A DNA stretch of 64,000 nucleotides from Paulinella micropora (taxonomy: Eukaryota; Cercozoa; Imbricatea; Euglyphida; Paulinellidae), in NCBI GenBank assembly GCA_019918135.1, contig WBZZ01002473.1:1-64000 (forward strand), given 5' to 3'. Below, one piece after another: positions 1-9,889 of this stretch (its first letter is position 1; each line of letters begins with the position of its first letter). The notes under the pieces are model-generated. The model was not told the origin of the DNA. It saw nothing but the letters and a program-made list of their open reading frames with translations, and ran no database searches. The position numbers were made by a program, and so were the translations under genes.

Positions 1-3000
1 CGAGGGTCCTGTCGTGGGCTGGGCCATGACACCGGCGTGGCGCGAGCAGCAGCACAGCAACGTCGCGCTGCTCGGCGTCGTGCAGTGGGGCGGGCTCGAG
101 CTGGATACCACCGCCGGCTACCACTTCTACGGCGAGGCGCAGCTGCAGTCGCTGCCGCCGCTGTCGGCCCTTGACACGTCGCAGATCACGAGCTTCGCAT
201 TCAGCTTCTCCGGGCTGCCGGTGACGTGCGTCGACGTGTCGGGCCTTGACCCGCGTTCGGCGCTGGTGCTGACGGGCGCCTTCGCCAACTCGCCGTGCCT
301 GACGTTTGCCAACGTCTCGAGTTGGGACGTGTCGCAGGCGCGGGACGTGTCGTTGATGTTCGCCGGCACGACAGTCGCGACGATCGTGGGCTTAGAGAGC
401 TGGAACGTGTCGCGCGTCGTGAACGCGAGCGGCATGTTCGCGCAGTCCGCGGTGCGGGCCGACCTGTCGGATTGGCGGCTGGACAGCCTGCAGGACGCCT
501 CCGGCATGCTGGCTGACAGCCTGCTGGCGCGAAATCTCAGCGGCTGGGTCGTGACGTGGACGGAGCAGACGTGCCTGCAATTCGTGCAGTCGGCGCAGCT
601 CGAGAACTGGCAGGCCCCGTTTGCGTGCCAGCAGTGGCTGCCGTCCGTGACGGCCTCCGCTTCGGTGACGCCTTCGCTGACGCCGACCGTGTCAGTGACC
701 GCGTCGAACCCGAGAACGCCATCGTCAAGCCCGGGAGCTTCGAGCACGTCCACCGCGTCGCCCACGCCCTCGATGACGGCGTCCGTGACAACTTCTGTCA
801 CGCCATCCGCCTCTGTCACGATAACTGTGACCGCCACTGTATCTGTGACCGCCACTGTATCTGTGACTGCCACTGTATCTGTGACGCCGTCCGCGACTGC
901 CACGATATCTGTGACGCCATCCGCTTCCGTCACGCCTTCCGTGACTGCCACAATATCTGTGACGCCGTCCGCTTCTGTCACGCCGTCCGTGACTGCCACG
1001 ACATCTGTGACGCCGTCCGCTTCTGTCACGCCGTCCGTGACTGCCACGACATCTGTGACGCCGTCCGCTTCTGTCACGCCGTCCGTGACTGCCACGACAT
1101 CTGTGACCGCCACTGTATCTGTGACTGCCTCGATAGCTGTGACGCCGTCCGCTTCTGCCACGCCATCCGCTTCTGTCACGCCATCCGCGACTGCCACGAC
1201 ATCTGTGACTGCCACTGTCACGCCGTCCGCGACTGCCACGACATCTGTGACTGCCACTGTATCTGTCACGCCTGTCACGCCACCCGCTTCCGTCACGCCG
1301 TCCGTAACCGCCACTGTATCTGTGACCGCCACTGTATCTGTGACCGCCACTGTATCTGTGACTGCCTCGATATCTGTGACGCCGTCCGCTTCTGCCACGA
1401 CATCTGTGACCGCCACTGTATCTGTCACGCCGTCCGCGACTGCCACTGTATCTGAGACGCCATCAATTTCTGCCACGACATCTGTGACCGCCACTGTATC
1501 TGTGACTGCCTCGATAGCTGTGACGCCGTCCGCTTATGCCACTATTTCTGTGACGCCGTCCGCTTCTGTGACAACATCCGCTTCTGTCACGCCATCCGCG
1601 ACTGCCACGACATCTGTGACTGCCACTGTATCTGTCACGCCGTCCGCGACTGCCACGACATCTGTGACTGCCACTGTATCTGTCACGCCTGTCACGCCAC
1701 CCGCTTCCGTCACGCCGTCCGTAACCGCCACTGTATCTGTGACCGCCACTGTATCTGTGACTGCCTCGATATCTGTGACGCCGTCCGCTTCTGCCACTAT
1801 ATCTGTGACGCCATCAATTTCTGTGACGCCGTCCGCTTCTGTGACAACATCCGCTTCTGCCACTGTATCTGTAACCGCCACTGTATCTGTGACTGCCTCG
1901 ATAGCTGTGACGCCGTCCGCTTCTGCCACTATATCTGTGACACCGTCCGCTTCTGTGACACCGTCCGCTTCTGTGACAACATCCGCTTCTACCACGATAA
2001 CTGTGACGCCGTCCGCTTCTGCCACGATAACTGTGACGCCGTCCGCTTCTGCCACGATAACTGTGACGCCGTCCGCTTCTGCCACGATATCTGTGACGCC
2101 ATCCGCTTCTGTGACGCCATCCGCTTCTGTCACGATATCTGTGACTGCCACGATATCTGTGACGCCATCCGCTTCTGTGACGCCTTCCGTGACTGCTACG
2201 ATATCTGTGACGCCCACCACCTCGGCGACACGGTCCGCAACGGCCACGATATCTGTGACTGCCACTATATCTGTGACGCCGTCCGCTTCTGTGACGCCAT
2301 CCGCTTCTGTGACTGCCACTATATCTGTGACGCCTTCCGTGACGCCGTCCGTGACTGCCACGATATCCGTGACGCCCACCACCTCGGCGACACGGTCCGC
2401 GACGGCAACGGCATCCGCTTCTGTGACGCCATCCGCTTCTGTGACTGCCACTATATCTGTGACTGCCACTATATCTGTGACGCCTTCCGTGACGCCGTCC
2501 GTGACTGCCACTATATCTGTGACGCCTTCCGTGACGCCGTCCGTGACTGCCACGATATCTGTGACGCCCACCACCTCGGCGACACGGTCCGCGACGGCGA
2601 CGGCATCCGCTTCTGTGACGCCGTCCGCTTCCGTGACTGCCACGATATCTGTGACTGCCACTGTATCCGTGACACGCACACCCACGATATCTGTGACGCC
2701 ATCCGCTTCTATGACGGCGACGCCCACGGTATCTGTGACCCCCACTATTTCTGTAACGCCGACCGTCTCAACGTCGCCGACCGTCTCAACGTCGCCGACC
2801 AGTTCAATCTCTCTGACCAATTCAATCTCTCCGACCAGGACACCGACCGTTTCTGTTACATCCACACGCTCCGGAACACCATCAATCACGCCTACGCCGC
2901 AGATAAACGAGTGCGTGGCCTGGCGCAGTAGCTGTGACGAGGCGCTGGATTTCGTGGACTTCCCAAGCAGTCCATATACCTCTAGCTCTAACACGTATTC

Positions 3001-4663
3001 TATTGCAAGCTCTAGTCAAAGTATTGGGTATAACGGCTGGAAGGCCTTCACCAGCGCTGCCGGCAATTATTGGCGATTGAGTCAAGCAACGTATAACAGT
3101 TTAGGAAATTATGCTGCTTCTGTTAATACCGGCGGCCTCTTGGGTGAGTACTTGCAAATCAGCGGCGATACGGCACCGTTTGTCGTGACCCACGTAGTGC
3201 TGGCTGCGCTTGATGTGTATCCGCCCACGAGTTTTGCGCTGATGGCAACCAATGACAGCGTGCAGTGGACGAACCTGTATCAATCCTCTGTGAATCCCTT
3301 TACCTTTATGGGCGAGGAGCGCACCTACAAGATAACACAGCCAGGGAATTACTGGACATACCGGCTCGTCGTCCTGACTGTGCCCGCAGGGGGTGCCAAT
3401 GCGTATGCACAGATTGGCAGGATGTTCTTGAGGACCTGGTGTTGTCCTTCGTGTGCTAACACACCCGCCGAAAGTTACACCTGCACCTGCGGCGCGGGCT
3501 GGGCAGGCGGGGGAGTTGGCAAAGGCTGCTTCCACTACAACGCGTGTAGTAACTATCCGCGCGATTGCGACAGTACCTTCCACCAGACGTGGACTTCCAA
3601 CACGTTGGGGTCCTGGACTGTTACCGGCAGCAGCAATGCTTCGTCGGTCTACACGCTGCTGGGAGCAGACACCGCTAGTTCAAACACTTGGTCGTCGGCC
3701 GCTGCCTATAGCACAGCGGATGGGACGTACACGGGAGGTCAGAGCACGGCGGGCGTCGCGGGCGAGTGGGTGCAAATAGCCAAAACGACGGCGGTGGTCC
3801 TGACGAGCTACTCTTTTGCTTGCAGGTACGTAAGCGGCGGTAGCACGGCGTGCCCGGGTCACCCCGTGAGCTTTGCACTTTTAGGCAGCGAGGACGCGGT
3901 GTCGTGGGACGTTTTGTCGACCATAAGCAATGCACAGGCCCTGGTACAAGGGCACGAGCGCACTTACCAATTAAGCGCACCAGGCCCGTACTCGTATTAT
4001 AGGTTGGCGATCACCAAGATCCAGCCGGTCGCCAGCGGACAGGCTACCATGGCGGACGTGTACTTTCGCTTGTGGTGCTGTCCCAGTTGTACCAGAACAG
4101 ACTCAACTAACTATACTTGCACTTGCGCTAGCGGCTGGTCAGGCGGAACGTCAACGGGCTGCTTTAACGGGGCCTGTAGCTCTCACAAGACAAGCGGGGT
4201 GAGTTATCGGACGACGGATAGCAAGGTCGTAGCCTGCCCCGCGAGCTTCACTACCCCCGGGCTTTTCGTAAGTTCTACTGTGGAATCTGGACAAAGCGGC
4301 GCACCTTATCTGCGGGGGGTTACTTCCGGAGGCGCGTGCAATTATGGCTGGCACATTTTGACTAAGACTGAATACACGCTCTCCGATCTTGTCGATGCCC
4401 AATACTATGTCATGGCCTCTGGCCAATGTACCAGCATCGGCGACTACCGCGGGCTAAACGGGGTCGGACCCGCAGGGGCCACAGCTTGCACTTCTCTAAG
4501 CACTAAAGCTATTGACAAATATTGGGCACCACAATCGTCAGGGCTTTTCCTGAATTTGCCGTCTCTATTTACGTGGACTGGCGGCTCTGATACCTCCCTA
4601 GCAGCCCAGCAAATCAACAAGACCAACTACATGTTGCACGGTGTCTTGTGTGCTTGGGGGTAA
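1..4663 (+). CDS. Giant mosaic surface protein (BspA/DUF285, S/T/V stalk, discoidin-like modules), 5' end outside window
   Basis: The frame is open from base 2 and its N-terminus lies upstream. By comparison with the paralogs at 11458-16986 and 21167-27922, about 96 residues (signal peptide and PKD-like fold) are missing; the GTG at 14 is not a true start. First comes a BspA/DUF285-type region with W-D-V/W-N-V repeats (to about nt 600). A long Ser/Thr/Val stalk follows (nt 655-2890). Then come two Cys-rich carbohydrate-binding-like modules starting at INECVAWRSSC, each with a CPSC pair and a GW-x-GG tail, and a terminal module ending LHGVLCAWG that is shared with the 2251-aa protein. It is probably extracellular and virion- or cell-surface attached, the stalk being heavily O-glycosylated (inference). 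No transmembrane anchor is seen at the C-terminus. Confidence 0.8.
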   Translation, partial: EGPVVGWAMTPAWREQQHSNVALLGVVQWGGLELDTTAGYHFYGEAQLQSLPPLSALDTSQITSFAFSFSGLPVTCVDVSGLDPRSALVLTGAFANSPCLTFANVSSWDVSQARDVSLMFAGTTVATIVGLESWNVSRVVNASGMFAQSAVRADLSDWRLDSLQDASGMLADSLLARNLSGWVVTWTEQTCLQFVQSAQLENWQAPFACQQWLPSVTASASVTPSLTPTVSVTASNPRTPSSSPGASSTSTASPTPSMTASVTTSVTPSASVTITVTATVSVTATVSVTATVSVTPSATATISVTPSASVTPSVTATISVTPSASVTPSVTATTSVTPSASVTPSVTATTSVTPSASVTPSVTATTSVTATVSVTASIAVTPSASATPSASVTPSATATTSVTATVTPSATATTSVTATVSVTPVTPPASVTPSVTATVSVTATVSVTATVSVTASISVTPSASATTSVTATVSVTPSATATVSETPSISATTSVTATVSVTASIAVTPSAYATISVTPSASVTTSASVTPSATATTSVTATVSVTPSATATTSVTATVSVTPVTPPASVTPSVTATVSVTATVSVTASISVTPSASATISVTPSISVTPSASVTTSASATVSVTATVSVTASIAVTPSASATISVTPSASVTPSASVTTSASTTITVTPSASATITVTPSASATITVTPSASATISVTPSASVTPSASVTISVTATISVTPSASVTPSVTATISVTPTTSATRSATATISVTATISVTPSASVTPSASVTATISVTPSVTPSVTATISVTPTTSATRSATATASASVTPSASVTATISVTATISVTPSVTPSVTATISVTPSVTPSVTATISVTPTTSATRSATATASASVTPSASVTATISVTATVSVTRTPTISVTPSASMTATPTVSVTPTISVTPTVSTSPTVSTSPTSSISLTNSISPTRTPTVSVTSTRSGTPSITPTPQINECVAWRSSCDEALDFVDFPSSPYTSSSNTYSIASSSQSIGYNGWKAFTSAAGNYWRLSQATYNSLGNYAASVNTGGLLGEYLQISGDTAPFVVTHVVLAALDVYPPTSFALMATNDSVQWTNLYQSSVNPFTFMGEERTYKITQPGNYWTYRLVVLTVPAGGANAYAQIGRMFLRTWCCPSCANTPAESYTCTCGAGWAGGGVGKGCFHYNACSNYPRDCDSTFHQTWTSNTLGSWTVTGSSNASSVYTLLGADTASSNTWSSAAAYSTADGTYTGGQSTAGVAGEWVQIAKTTAVVLTSYSFACRYVSGGSTACPGHPVSFALLGSEDAVSWDVLSTISNAQALVQGHERTYQLSAPGPYSYYRLAITKIQPVASGQATMADVYFRLWCCPSCTRTDSTNYTCTCASGWSGGTSTGCFNGACSSHKTSGVSYRTTDSKVVACPASFTTPGLFVSSTVESGQSGAPYLRGVTSGGACNYGWHILTKTEYTLSDLVDAQYYVMASGQCTSIGDYRGLNGVGPAGATACTSLSTKAIDKYWAPQSSGLFLNLPSLFTWTGGSDTSLAAQQINKTNYMLHGVLCAWG
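655..2890 (+). repeat. Degenerate 18-bp coding tandem repeat (VTPSAS / TVSVTA units)
   Basis: This stretch is made almost entirely of 18-bp units encoding six-residue blocks such as VTPSAS, TVSVTA and TISVTP. Units are arranged in higher-order blocks that recur (for example the ATVSVTPVTPPASVTPS block appears twice, near nt 1255 and 1675). The repeat length is a multiple of 3, so expansion and contraction keep the frame. Shorter versions lie in the stalks of the two minus-strand paralogs. Confidence 0.9.
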
Positions 4664-5011
4664 ACAAAGCGCGTGCTGCATGGTGTCTTCAAAGCACAGG
4701 CTATGAATGCCACGCACAATTTCCGTTTTAATGTTGTAGAGTTATTCACTTTTCTTATAAAAAAATTTAAAGGAAGAGAGGCGGGGCGGGACCGGCGCGA
4801 CCGACATTCTGCGCGAGCAACAGTAAAGCAAGCACCGTTCAAGCGCGGGCTTACTTTTAACATTAAAGAAAAACTCTTTGTTGCTTTCTATTTTTAATTG
4901 TTTTTCGTTCTCTCTTTTTTATTACAACTAAACCCCCTTCCTGAGCCCATTGCTTCAAAGTTTTTCGGGGGGTGTGGGGGGTGGGGGAAGGAAGGATGCG
5001 GGATTTTGTTT
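4664..5011. other. Intergenic, convergent gene ends
   Basis: No gene is seen. Just after the stop a short imperfect copy of the gene's last codons occurs (TGCATGGTGTCTT near 4678). The rest is AT-rich with one G-rich run near 4968-4990. Confidence 0.5.
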
Positions 5012-5356
5012 TCAGGCCAAGGGCGCAAAGGCACTTGCATCCAGGTTCAGGCGGGCCTCCTGGCGCTGCGATTCCTCGATTATATTTACTAGCTGGCGCA
5101 GCTTGACGTACACCGCGCCCAGGCACACGATGACGGCCGGGAAGCCCGCGCACACCGCTTGTTTGAGCCAAAGCTGTTCCTGTTCAGGCGGGGACTGGTA
5201 GCGGATCGCGCTGTTGCCGATCACAAAGATCGCGGCCACGCCCGTGATCCACATGGCAGCGCACAGAGCCCAGTCCCACCAACTCTGCGAACGCTGCTGC
5301 AGGCTGGACAGCGCTTGTCGGCAGCCGGCGGTACGATTGTTTTCGCGGGTGTCCAT
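5012..5356 (-). CDS. Small two-helix membrane protein, copy 1
   Basis: A 114-aa protein starting at an ATG (5354-5356). It has two hydrophobic helices, residues about 28-50 (WWDWALCAAMWITGV...) and 64-85 (WLKQAVCAGFPAVIV...), separated by a short polar loop. The tail (LVNIIEESQRQEARL) could form a short amphipathic helix. A near-identical paralog lies at 20223-20567, so the two arose by recent duplication; conservation of the frame against many synonymous and few amino-acid changes supports coding. The family is not recognised. It is probably a small membrane protein of the host cell or virion (inference). Confidence 0.75.
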   Translation of the reverse strand: MDTRENNRTAGCRQALSSLQQRSQSWWDWALCAAMWITGVAAIFVIGNSAIRYQSPPEQEQLWLKQAVCAGFPAVIVCLGAVYVKLRQLVNIIEESQRQEARLNLDASAFAPLA

Positions 5357-5683
5357 TTCTCTATTTTTCGGCTGCCTGGGCTAAGTGGCTCGCATTTCAC
5401 CAAGACTCAGCTCGCGGCCCCCCCCCATCAGCGACAATGAAGGGCGTACAACAGGCAGGGGGAAAGGCAAGGGGGGGGGCCGGCCGAAAAAGTCTCAAGG
5501 TCAATAGAGAGCAAAACCTGTTGTTGGTGCAAAGGAGGGAGGGGGGCCACTGCACGACTGCGGCAGGGCGGGGGGGGGGGGAAAGAAGGTTGTAGCAGGG
5601 AGGGGAAAGAAAAGCTGGGCGCAAAAAAAGACAGACAAGAGAGAAATCGCACAGCAAAGGCGTCTGTGCTCAAGAAAAGAGGC

Positions 5684-5860
5684 CTGTCTGACAAAAGGTA
5701 CCAACGGCGGCAATCTTTTCTGCAACAAGACGTCAAGGAGTTGCTACGTGCACGCGCTGGTGAAGAGATTGCAAGGCTGCCCGGGCGCCTGCGGACATGG
5801 GCTTGCTTTTGCTGGCGCGAACGCAGGCAACTGGCGCAGAAGTGCTGCGCTGAGAAAACG
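5684..5860 (+). pseudogene. Truncated relic of the 28363-28737 gene
   Basis: The stretch YQRRQSFLQ...DVK-LLRARA matches the N-terminal part of the 124-aa protein at 28363-28737. It then jumps to the equivalent of its C-terminal CWRER motif, with a large internal deletion. Nucleotide identity in the first block is high (GGTACCAACGGCGGCAATCT in both). The reading frame continues a little beyond but no longer matches. Confidence 0.75.
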
Positions 5861-6289
5861 TTGGCAAACGAAACAGTCCGAGAATTAAAACCATTTTGTG
5901 TACCAGAGCCTACGAGGCGCTCTTTTTTTAGTTCCTGAGATTGAGGTAAGGTTTTGTTTGTGACGCAGTGGGGTCAGCAGAAGCCAAGCCCCGGGCACCC
6001 AACCACTAGCCGAGGAGTGCTGCCAGGGCTTGGTGTTTGTGGAGCGACTGACGGGGATTGAGGCCCCGAGGGCCGCCTGGTTTTGCCGGGACACGACCTC
6101 CGGGCTCCGGAAACACTCCCGCACTGGCGGCGACCGGTAAGCCGGTCGGTTTAAGAGGCACGCGTTTTGTGCGGAAGGGCTGTCGTCCCAGAGTTTAGCG
6201 CAGGTTTTTTTAACGCTCTCCCCCTCCACTCTCTCCCCCCCCCCTCTGCCAATTGTAAATTAAATAAAAAAATTTCTTGTGTTGTCCGG
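5861..6289. other. Intergenic, no gene seen
   Basis: No convincing ORF. It carries a run of about 11 C near 6230-6243 followed by an A/T-rich stretch leading into the palindromic array. Confidence 0.4.
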
Positions 6290-7280
6290 AATCAGGTCAA
6301 CTTCGCGACAAGAGGACTTCTGCCGTAAGTTCCGGCAAACTTTTGCGAAACCTATCATTCCACCGCAAAGTCCGGCAAACTTTCGCGTGAAACTTTCTTT
6401 CACCACAGAACTCGGTCAGCGACTGAATTTTTTTTTGCAAAGGACATTTCGGCAATAACTGTTTAGCTACAGAAAAATTTTGGGGAGACGACGGCGGGCG
6501 GGGAATTTCTGATGTTTACATTTTTTTTCCCCGCCCGCCGGCGTCTCCCGAAAATTCTTCTGTCGCTAAAAAGTTATTGCCGAAATGTCCTTCGCGAAAA
6601 AAAATTTCTTTTGTGTGCCGCAAATACCGGACAATATCCGTTACCCGTAAATTCCGGCAATGGTGACATTTGTCGCGAAATTCACCGGAAATTCGAAACT
6701 AGTGAAAAAAAATTTTTTTGCAAAGGACATTTCGGCAATCACTGACATTTAGAGAAAAAAATTCGGGAGACGAGGGCGGGCGGGGAATTTCTGATGTTTA
6801 CCTTTTTTTTCCCCGCCCGCCGGCGTCTCCCGAAAATTCTTCTGTCGCTAAAAAGTTATTGCCAAAATGTCCTTCGCAAAAAAAAATTTCTTTTGTGTGC
6901 CGCAAATACCGGACAATATCCGTTACCCGTAAATTCCGGCACTGGTGACATTTGTCGCGAAATTCACCGGAAATTCGAAACTAGTGAAAGAAAATTTTTT
7001 TGCAAAGGACATTTCGGCAATCACTGACATTTAGAGAAAAAAATTCGGGAGACGAAGGCGGGCGGGGAATTTCTGATGTTTACATTTTTTCCCCGCCCGC
7101 CGGCGTCTCCCGAAAATTTTTCTGTCGCTAAAAAGTTATTGCCGAAATGTCCTTCGCGAAATTTTTTTTCACTAGTTTCGATTTTCCGGTGAATTTCTCA
7201 ACAAGTGCACAAAACACCGTAAATTCCGGCAAAATGTCGCGAAATCTCTCAAGTCGCCGCACAGTCCGGCAAACTTTTGT
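6290..7280. repeat. Array of three 282-bp units, each a long palindrome (fold-back)
   Basis: The motif GGGAGACGA occurs at about 6483, 6765 and 7047, a period of 282 bp. Each unit holds a hairpin with arms GGCGGGCGGGGAA and TTCCCCGCCCGCC around a loop of roughly 20 nt (TTCTGATGTTTACATTT...). The arms extend outwards through GGGAGACG/CGTCTCCC to GCAAAGGACATTTCGGCAAT and its complement ATTGCCGAAATGTCCTT, about 75-85 nt per arm. The whole array is itself flanked by inverted partial copies (TTCCGGCAAACTTT type sequence at 6330-6385 and 7220-7275). Unit internal spacers are near-identical. Confidence 0.9.
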
Positions 7281-7642
7281 GTTAAAAAAGTGAAAGAAAA
7301 AGAGGGGAGTGCATGCGAGGAGGAGGGGGAGGGCGGAACGAAAGAGAGAGAGAGAGAGAGTGCAGTCGCGCACAACCCCCCCCCCCACTCTCACACTCTC
7401 TTTCTGGGGGTCTTCCTCCTTCCCTCCCTCTTGACCCTTTCTGTTTCATGCTCTTATTTTTTCTTTTGTTCTTGGCACTCGCCTCTCTTTCCCCTCTCCC
7501 CGCCCTTTGTTGGAAAAGCATTTAAAATCTGGGCTAACTAGAATTAGTAAAGTGAACATTCTTTCTTGCTCTTGGTGTCAAGCTGGTCTTTAAAGAAAAG
7601 CCAAGAAAACATAATTTCTCCCTTTTCTTACACCACTCTAGC
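7281..7642. other. Intergenic leader of the 7643 gene
   Basis: It contains a GAGAGA microsatellite (7345-7360), a C run (7376-7386) and T/C-rich DNA. A pyrimidine tract ending in TAG (TTTTCTTACACCACTCTAG) stops one base before the ATG of the next gene and resembles a splice acceptor. Confidence 0.4.
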
Positions 7643-9712
7643 ATGCGCGTGCCGCTGGCGCCCTGGCTCGTCGTGGCCCTCGCCCTCGCGGGCGCCCTGT
7701 GCCCGTACCCAGTTCCCGTGCCGTCTAGTGGCGCGGTTTTTGTAGTGAACTCGGGGGTGGACGGATCAACGTACGAGCTGCCGTTCTTGCCCGACGCGAA
7801 TGCGGCCGCGCGCCGGCGCTTGGCGGACAGCTTCCCCTACACGGTCGACTGGGGGGACGGTGCGGCAACCGGCACGTGCGACAACACCGTGCCGTGCAGC
7901 CATACGTACACGACGGCCGGAAACTACACGGTTACGCTCACGGGCGCAAAGATTGTCGGCTTCACTACGCGCGACTCTCCCGTGCCCTCGGCCGGAGCGT
8001 GTACGGACAAAACCCTTGCAAGCGGGGTGCCCTGGTACGACAGCGATGGACCAGTTTACACCTGCGCCTGGTATCAACTCTATGAAAATTGTCCTTGGTC
8101 CGCTGGCTATGCCAGGGAAGGGATGATTGCTACTGATGCCTGCTGCACGTGCGGAGGCGGCAACAGACAAACAGCTAGCCAAGTGCCCGCGCTGACCTCG
8201 ATACAGAGTTGGGGCCCTGTTCGCTTGCACACGACTTCGGGCTACCACTTTGCCGGATCGAGGCTTACGTCCGCCCCACCACCGCTGCCTGCCTCCAGCG
8301 GACTGCGCTCGCTCACACACTGTTTGGACGGTCTTGGCTCGCTGGGCGCCGCGTCGTTGGACGTGAGCGCGCTCGACACATCGGGCGTCACCAACCTCAC
8401 AGACTTTGCGTCAGGTGCACCACAGTTGTTGTTGGCAGGGCTTGGCAGGTGGAACACGTCGTCGGTCGTAAACGCGTCGCACGCCTTTGCGGGTAACAGC
8501 GGGAACCTCAGTTCGGTTGCTACCTGGGACGTACGGTCGTTGCAGGACGCTACCAACATGTTCAGCGGCGCGACGTCCTTCAACGCGGACCTCTCAGGGT
8601 GGCACATGCAGAGCCTAGCCAGCGTCGACAATATGTTCCAAGGTGCCAGCAGCTTCGCCGGGACGGGGATAGCTAGCTGGACGCTCCCCACGCTGCCGAG
8701 CGGCGAAAGGTCTTGCAGCAGTATGCTCGCAGGCGCGGGCTGCGGACAATCGTGCCCGAGGCCCTTGACCGGGTGTTGCGGCCATTGCTTCCGGGCCAGG
8801 TACAGAATCTGGGATCAGTACATGAATTTAATAACGTACAAGCCAGCAGAGGATCATACGATCCGGGTGGATTGGGGTGATGGTCATGGCTGGATTACGT
8901 GCCAGCAGCTGGACACAAATCCTATCTGTGTATCACGAACCCGAATAGCGCTCGGTACGTACGACATGGTTATCGACGGCCGCCTCGACGGGCTCGCAAG
9001 TTTTACCAGCAACTACAATGATTTCTTTTGCCTCATCTCGGTGCAGGGCTGGGGCAACGTCACTCTGTACAATGACGGTTCGAACACCCTGCTCGCTCCT
9101 CCGACCACCACTGATTATGATCGGTATTATAATCCTGCTTTATCGGAGCTCCAGTACTTGGCGCCCGTGAACGGCACGCGCGCGCTGGAACGCCTTACTG
9201 CCGGCAACTTCTTGTTTCTGGGGGCCAGTGTTCTGCAGGGCAGCCTGCGCGACTGGCGCCAGCCACTAAGCTCAGTCGACTCTATGTTCTACAATGCATA
9301 CGAGTTCAACGAAGATATTAGCGCTTGGCCCGTCACTGTCGCCTCAACGATGGTATACACTTTTGCAGGAGCGCGCAAATTCAATCAGCCACTTACTGCC
9401 TGGAACGTGGCGCCGACTGAAACCCACCATGTCTTCAGCGACGCCCGAGCATTCAATCAGCCGTTGGATACGTGGGATGTTTCCAAAGTCACAGGTTCGT
9501 CGTCTTTCGTCTGGATGTTCCGGGGAGCGTGTTCTTTTAACCAAAACCTTAGCAGCTGGGCCAAGCCAGACACTTATGCCGGCTGCCAAGCACTACTGAC
9601 TGGTTCGTACATTGCGTACTGGCATCTGCCCGCCGCCTGCCATCAGTGGGCCGAGAGCAGTTTTAACTGGGGCACGACGCTCAGCCAAGCCCAGTGCTTG
9701 ACAGCCCCTTGA
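7643..9712 (+). CDS. Secreted BspA/DUF285-type repeat protein with PKD-like folds
   Basis: A 689-aa protein. Residues 1-20 form a signal peptide (MRVPLAPWLVVALALAGALC). Two PKD-like segments carry the VDWGDG signature (about 73-110 and again near 410). Between and after them are BspA/DUF285-type repeats with the pattern A-x-x-F-N-x-x-L-x-x-W-x-V (for example FNQPLDTWDVSKV, FNEDISAWPV). A Cys-rich insert (CTDKTLASG...CCTCGGG) lies at about 115-175. DUF285 repeats occur in bacterial surface proteins and in some algal viruses. Unlike the giant relatives it lacks the S/T stalk and EGF modules. It is probably secreted and surface-bound; the ligand is unknown. Confidence 0.85.
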   Translation: MRVPLAPWLVVALALAGALCPYPVPVPSSGAVFVVNSGVDGSTYELPFLPDANAAARRRLADSFPYTVDWGDGAATGTCDNTVPCSHTYTTAGNYTVTLTGAKIVGFTTRDSPVPSAGACTDKTLASGVPWYDSDGPVYTCAWYQLYENCPWSAGYAREGMIATDACCTCGGGNRQTASQVPALTSIQSWGPVRLHTTSGYHFAGSRLTSAPPPLPASSGLRSLTHCLDGLGSLGAASLDVSALDTSGVTNLTDFASGAPQLLLAGLGRWNTSSVVNASHAFAGNSGNLSSVATWDVRSLQDATNMFSGATSFNADLSGWHMQSLASVDNMFQGASSFAGTGIASWTLPTLPSGERSCSSMLAGAGCGQSCPRPLTGCCGHCFRARYRIWDQYMNLITYKPAEDHTIRVDWGDGHGWITCQQLDTNPICVSRTRIALGTYDMVIDGRLDGLASFTSNYNDFFCLISVQGWGNVTLYNDGSNTLLAPPTTTDYDRYYNPALSELQYLAPVNGTRALERLTAGNFLFLGASVLQGSLRDWRQPLSSVDSMFYNAYEFNEDISAWPVTVASTMVYTFAGARKFNQPLTAWNVAPTETHHVFSDARAFNQPLDTWDVSKVTGSSSFVWMFRGACSFNQNLSSWAKPDTYAGCQALLTGSYIAYWHLPAACHQWAESSFNWGTTLSQAQCLTAP

Positions 9713-9889
9713 GGGTCGCGCCCCAAGGGATACCAAAAAATCAGAGCTCGGGGGACAACAAAAGGAAGGGGTCGGGGGAGAGAAAAAAGAAGAGAGAGAG
9801 AGAGAGAAAAAGAATGTTAATTAAAAGAGAAAAATCTTGAGCCTCGCGCCCCAAAGGAAAAACTGGTAGCGGTGGAAGTTCCACGCGCA
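9713..9889. other. Short spacer between gene and its relic
   Basis: A/G-rich low-complexity DNA (GAGAGA run near 9795) with no coding signal. Confidence 0.4.

Noticed and set aside
127..2994. Long minus-strand open frames (455 and 486 codons) rich in VTD/VAV/EADG.
   Set aside because: They are the reverse reading of the 18-bp S/T/V repeat; stop-free only because of repeat composition.
6512..7027. Short frames beginning MFTFFFPARRRLPK in the palindromic array.
   Set aside because: They are translations of the hairpin stem, repeated with the 282-bp unit.
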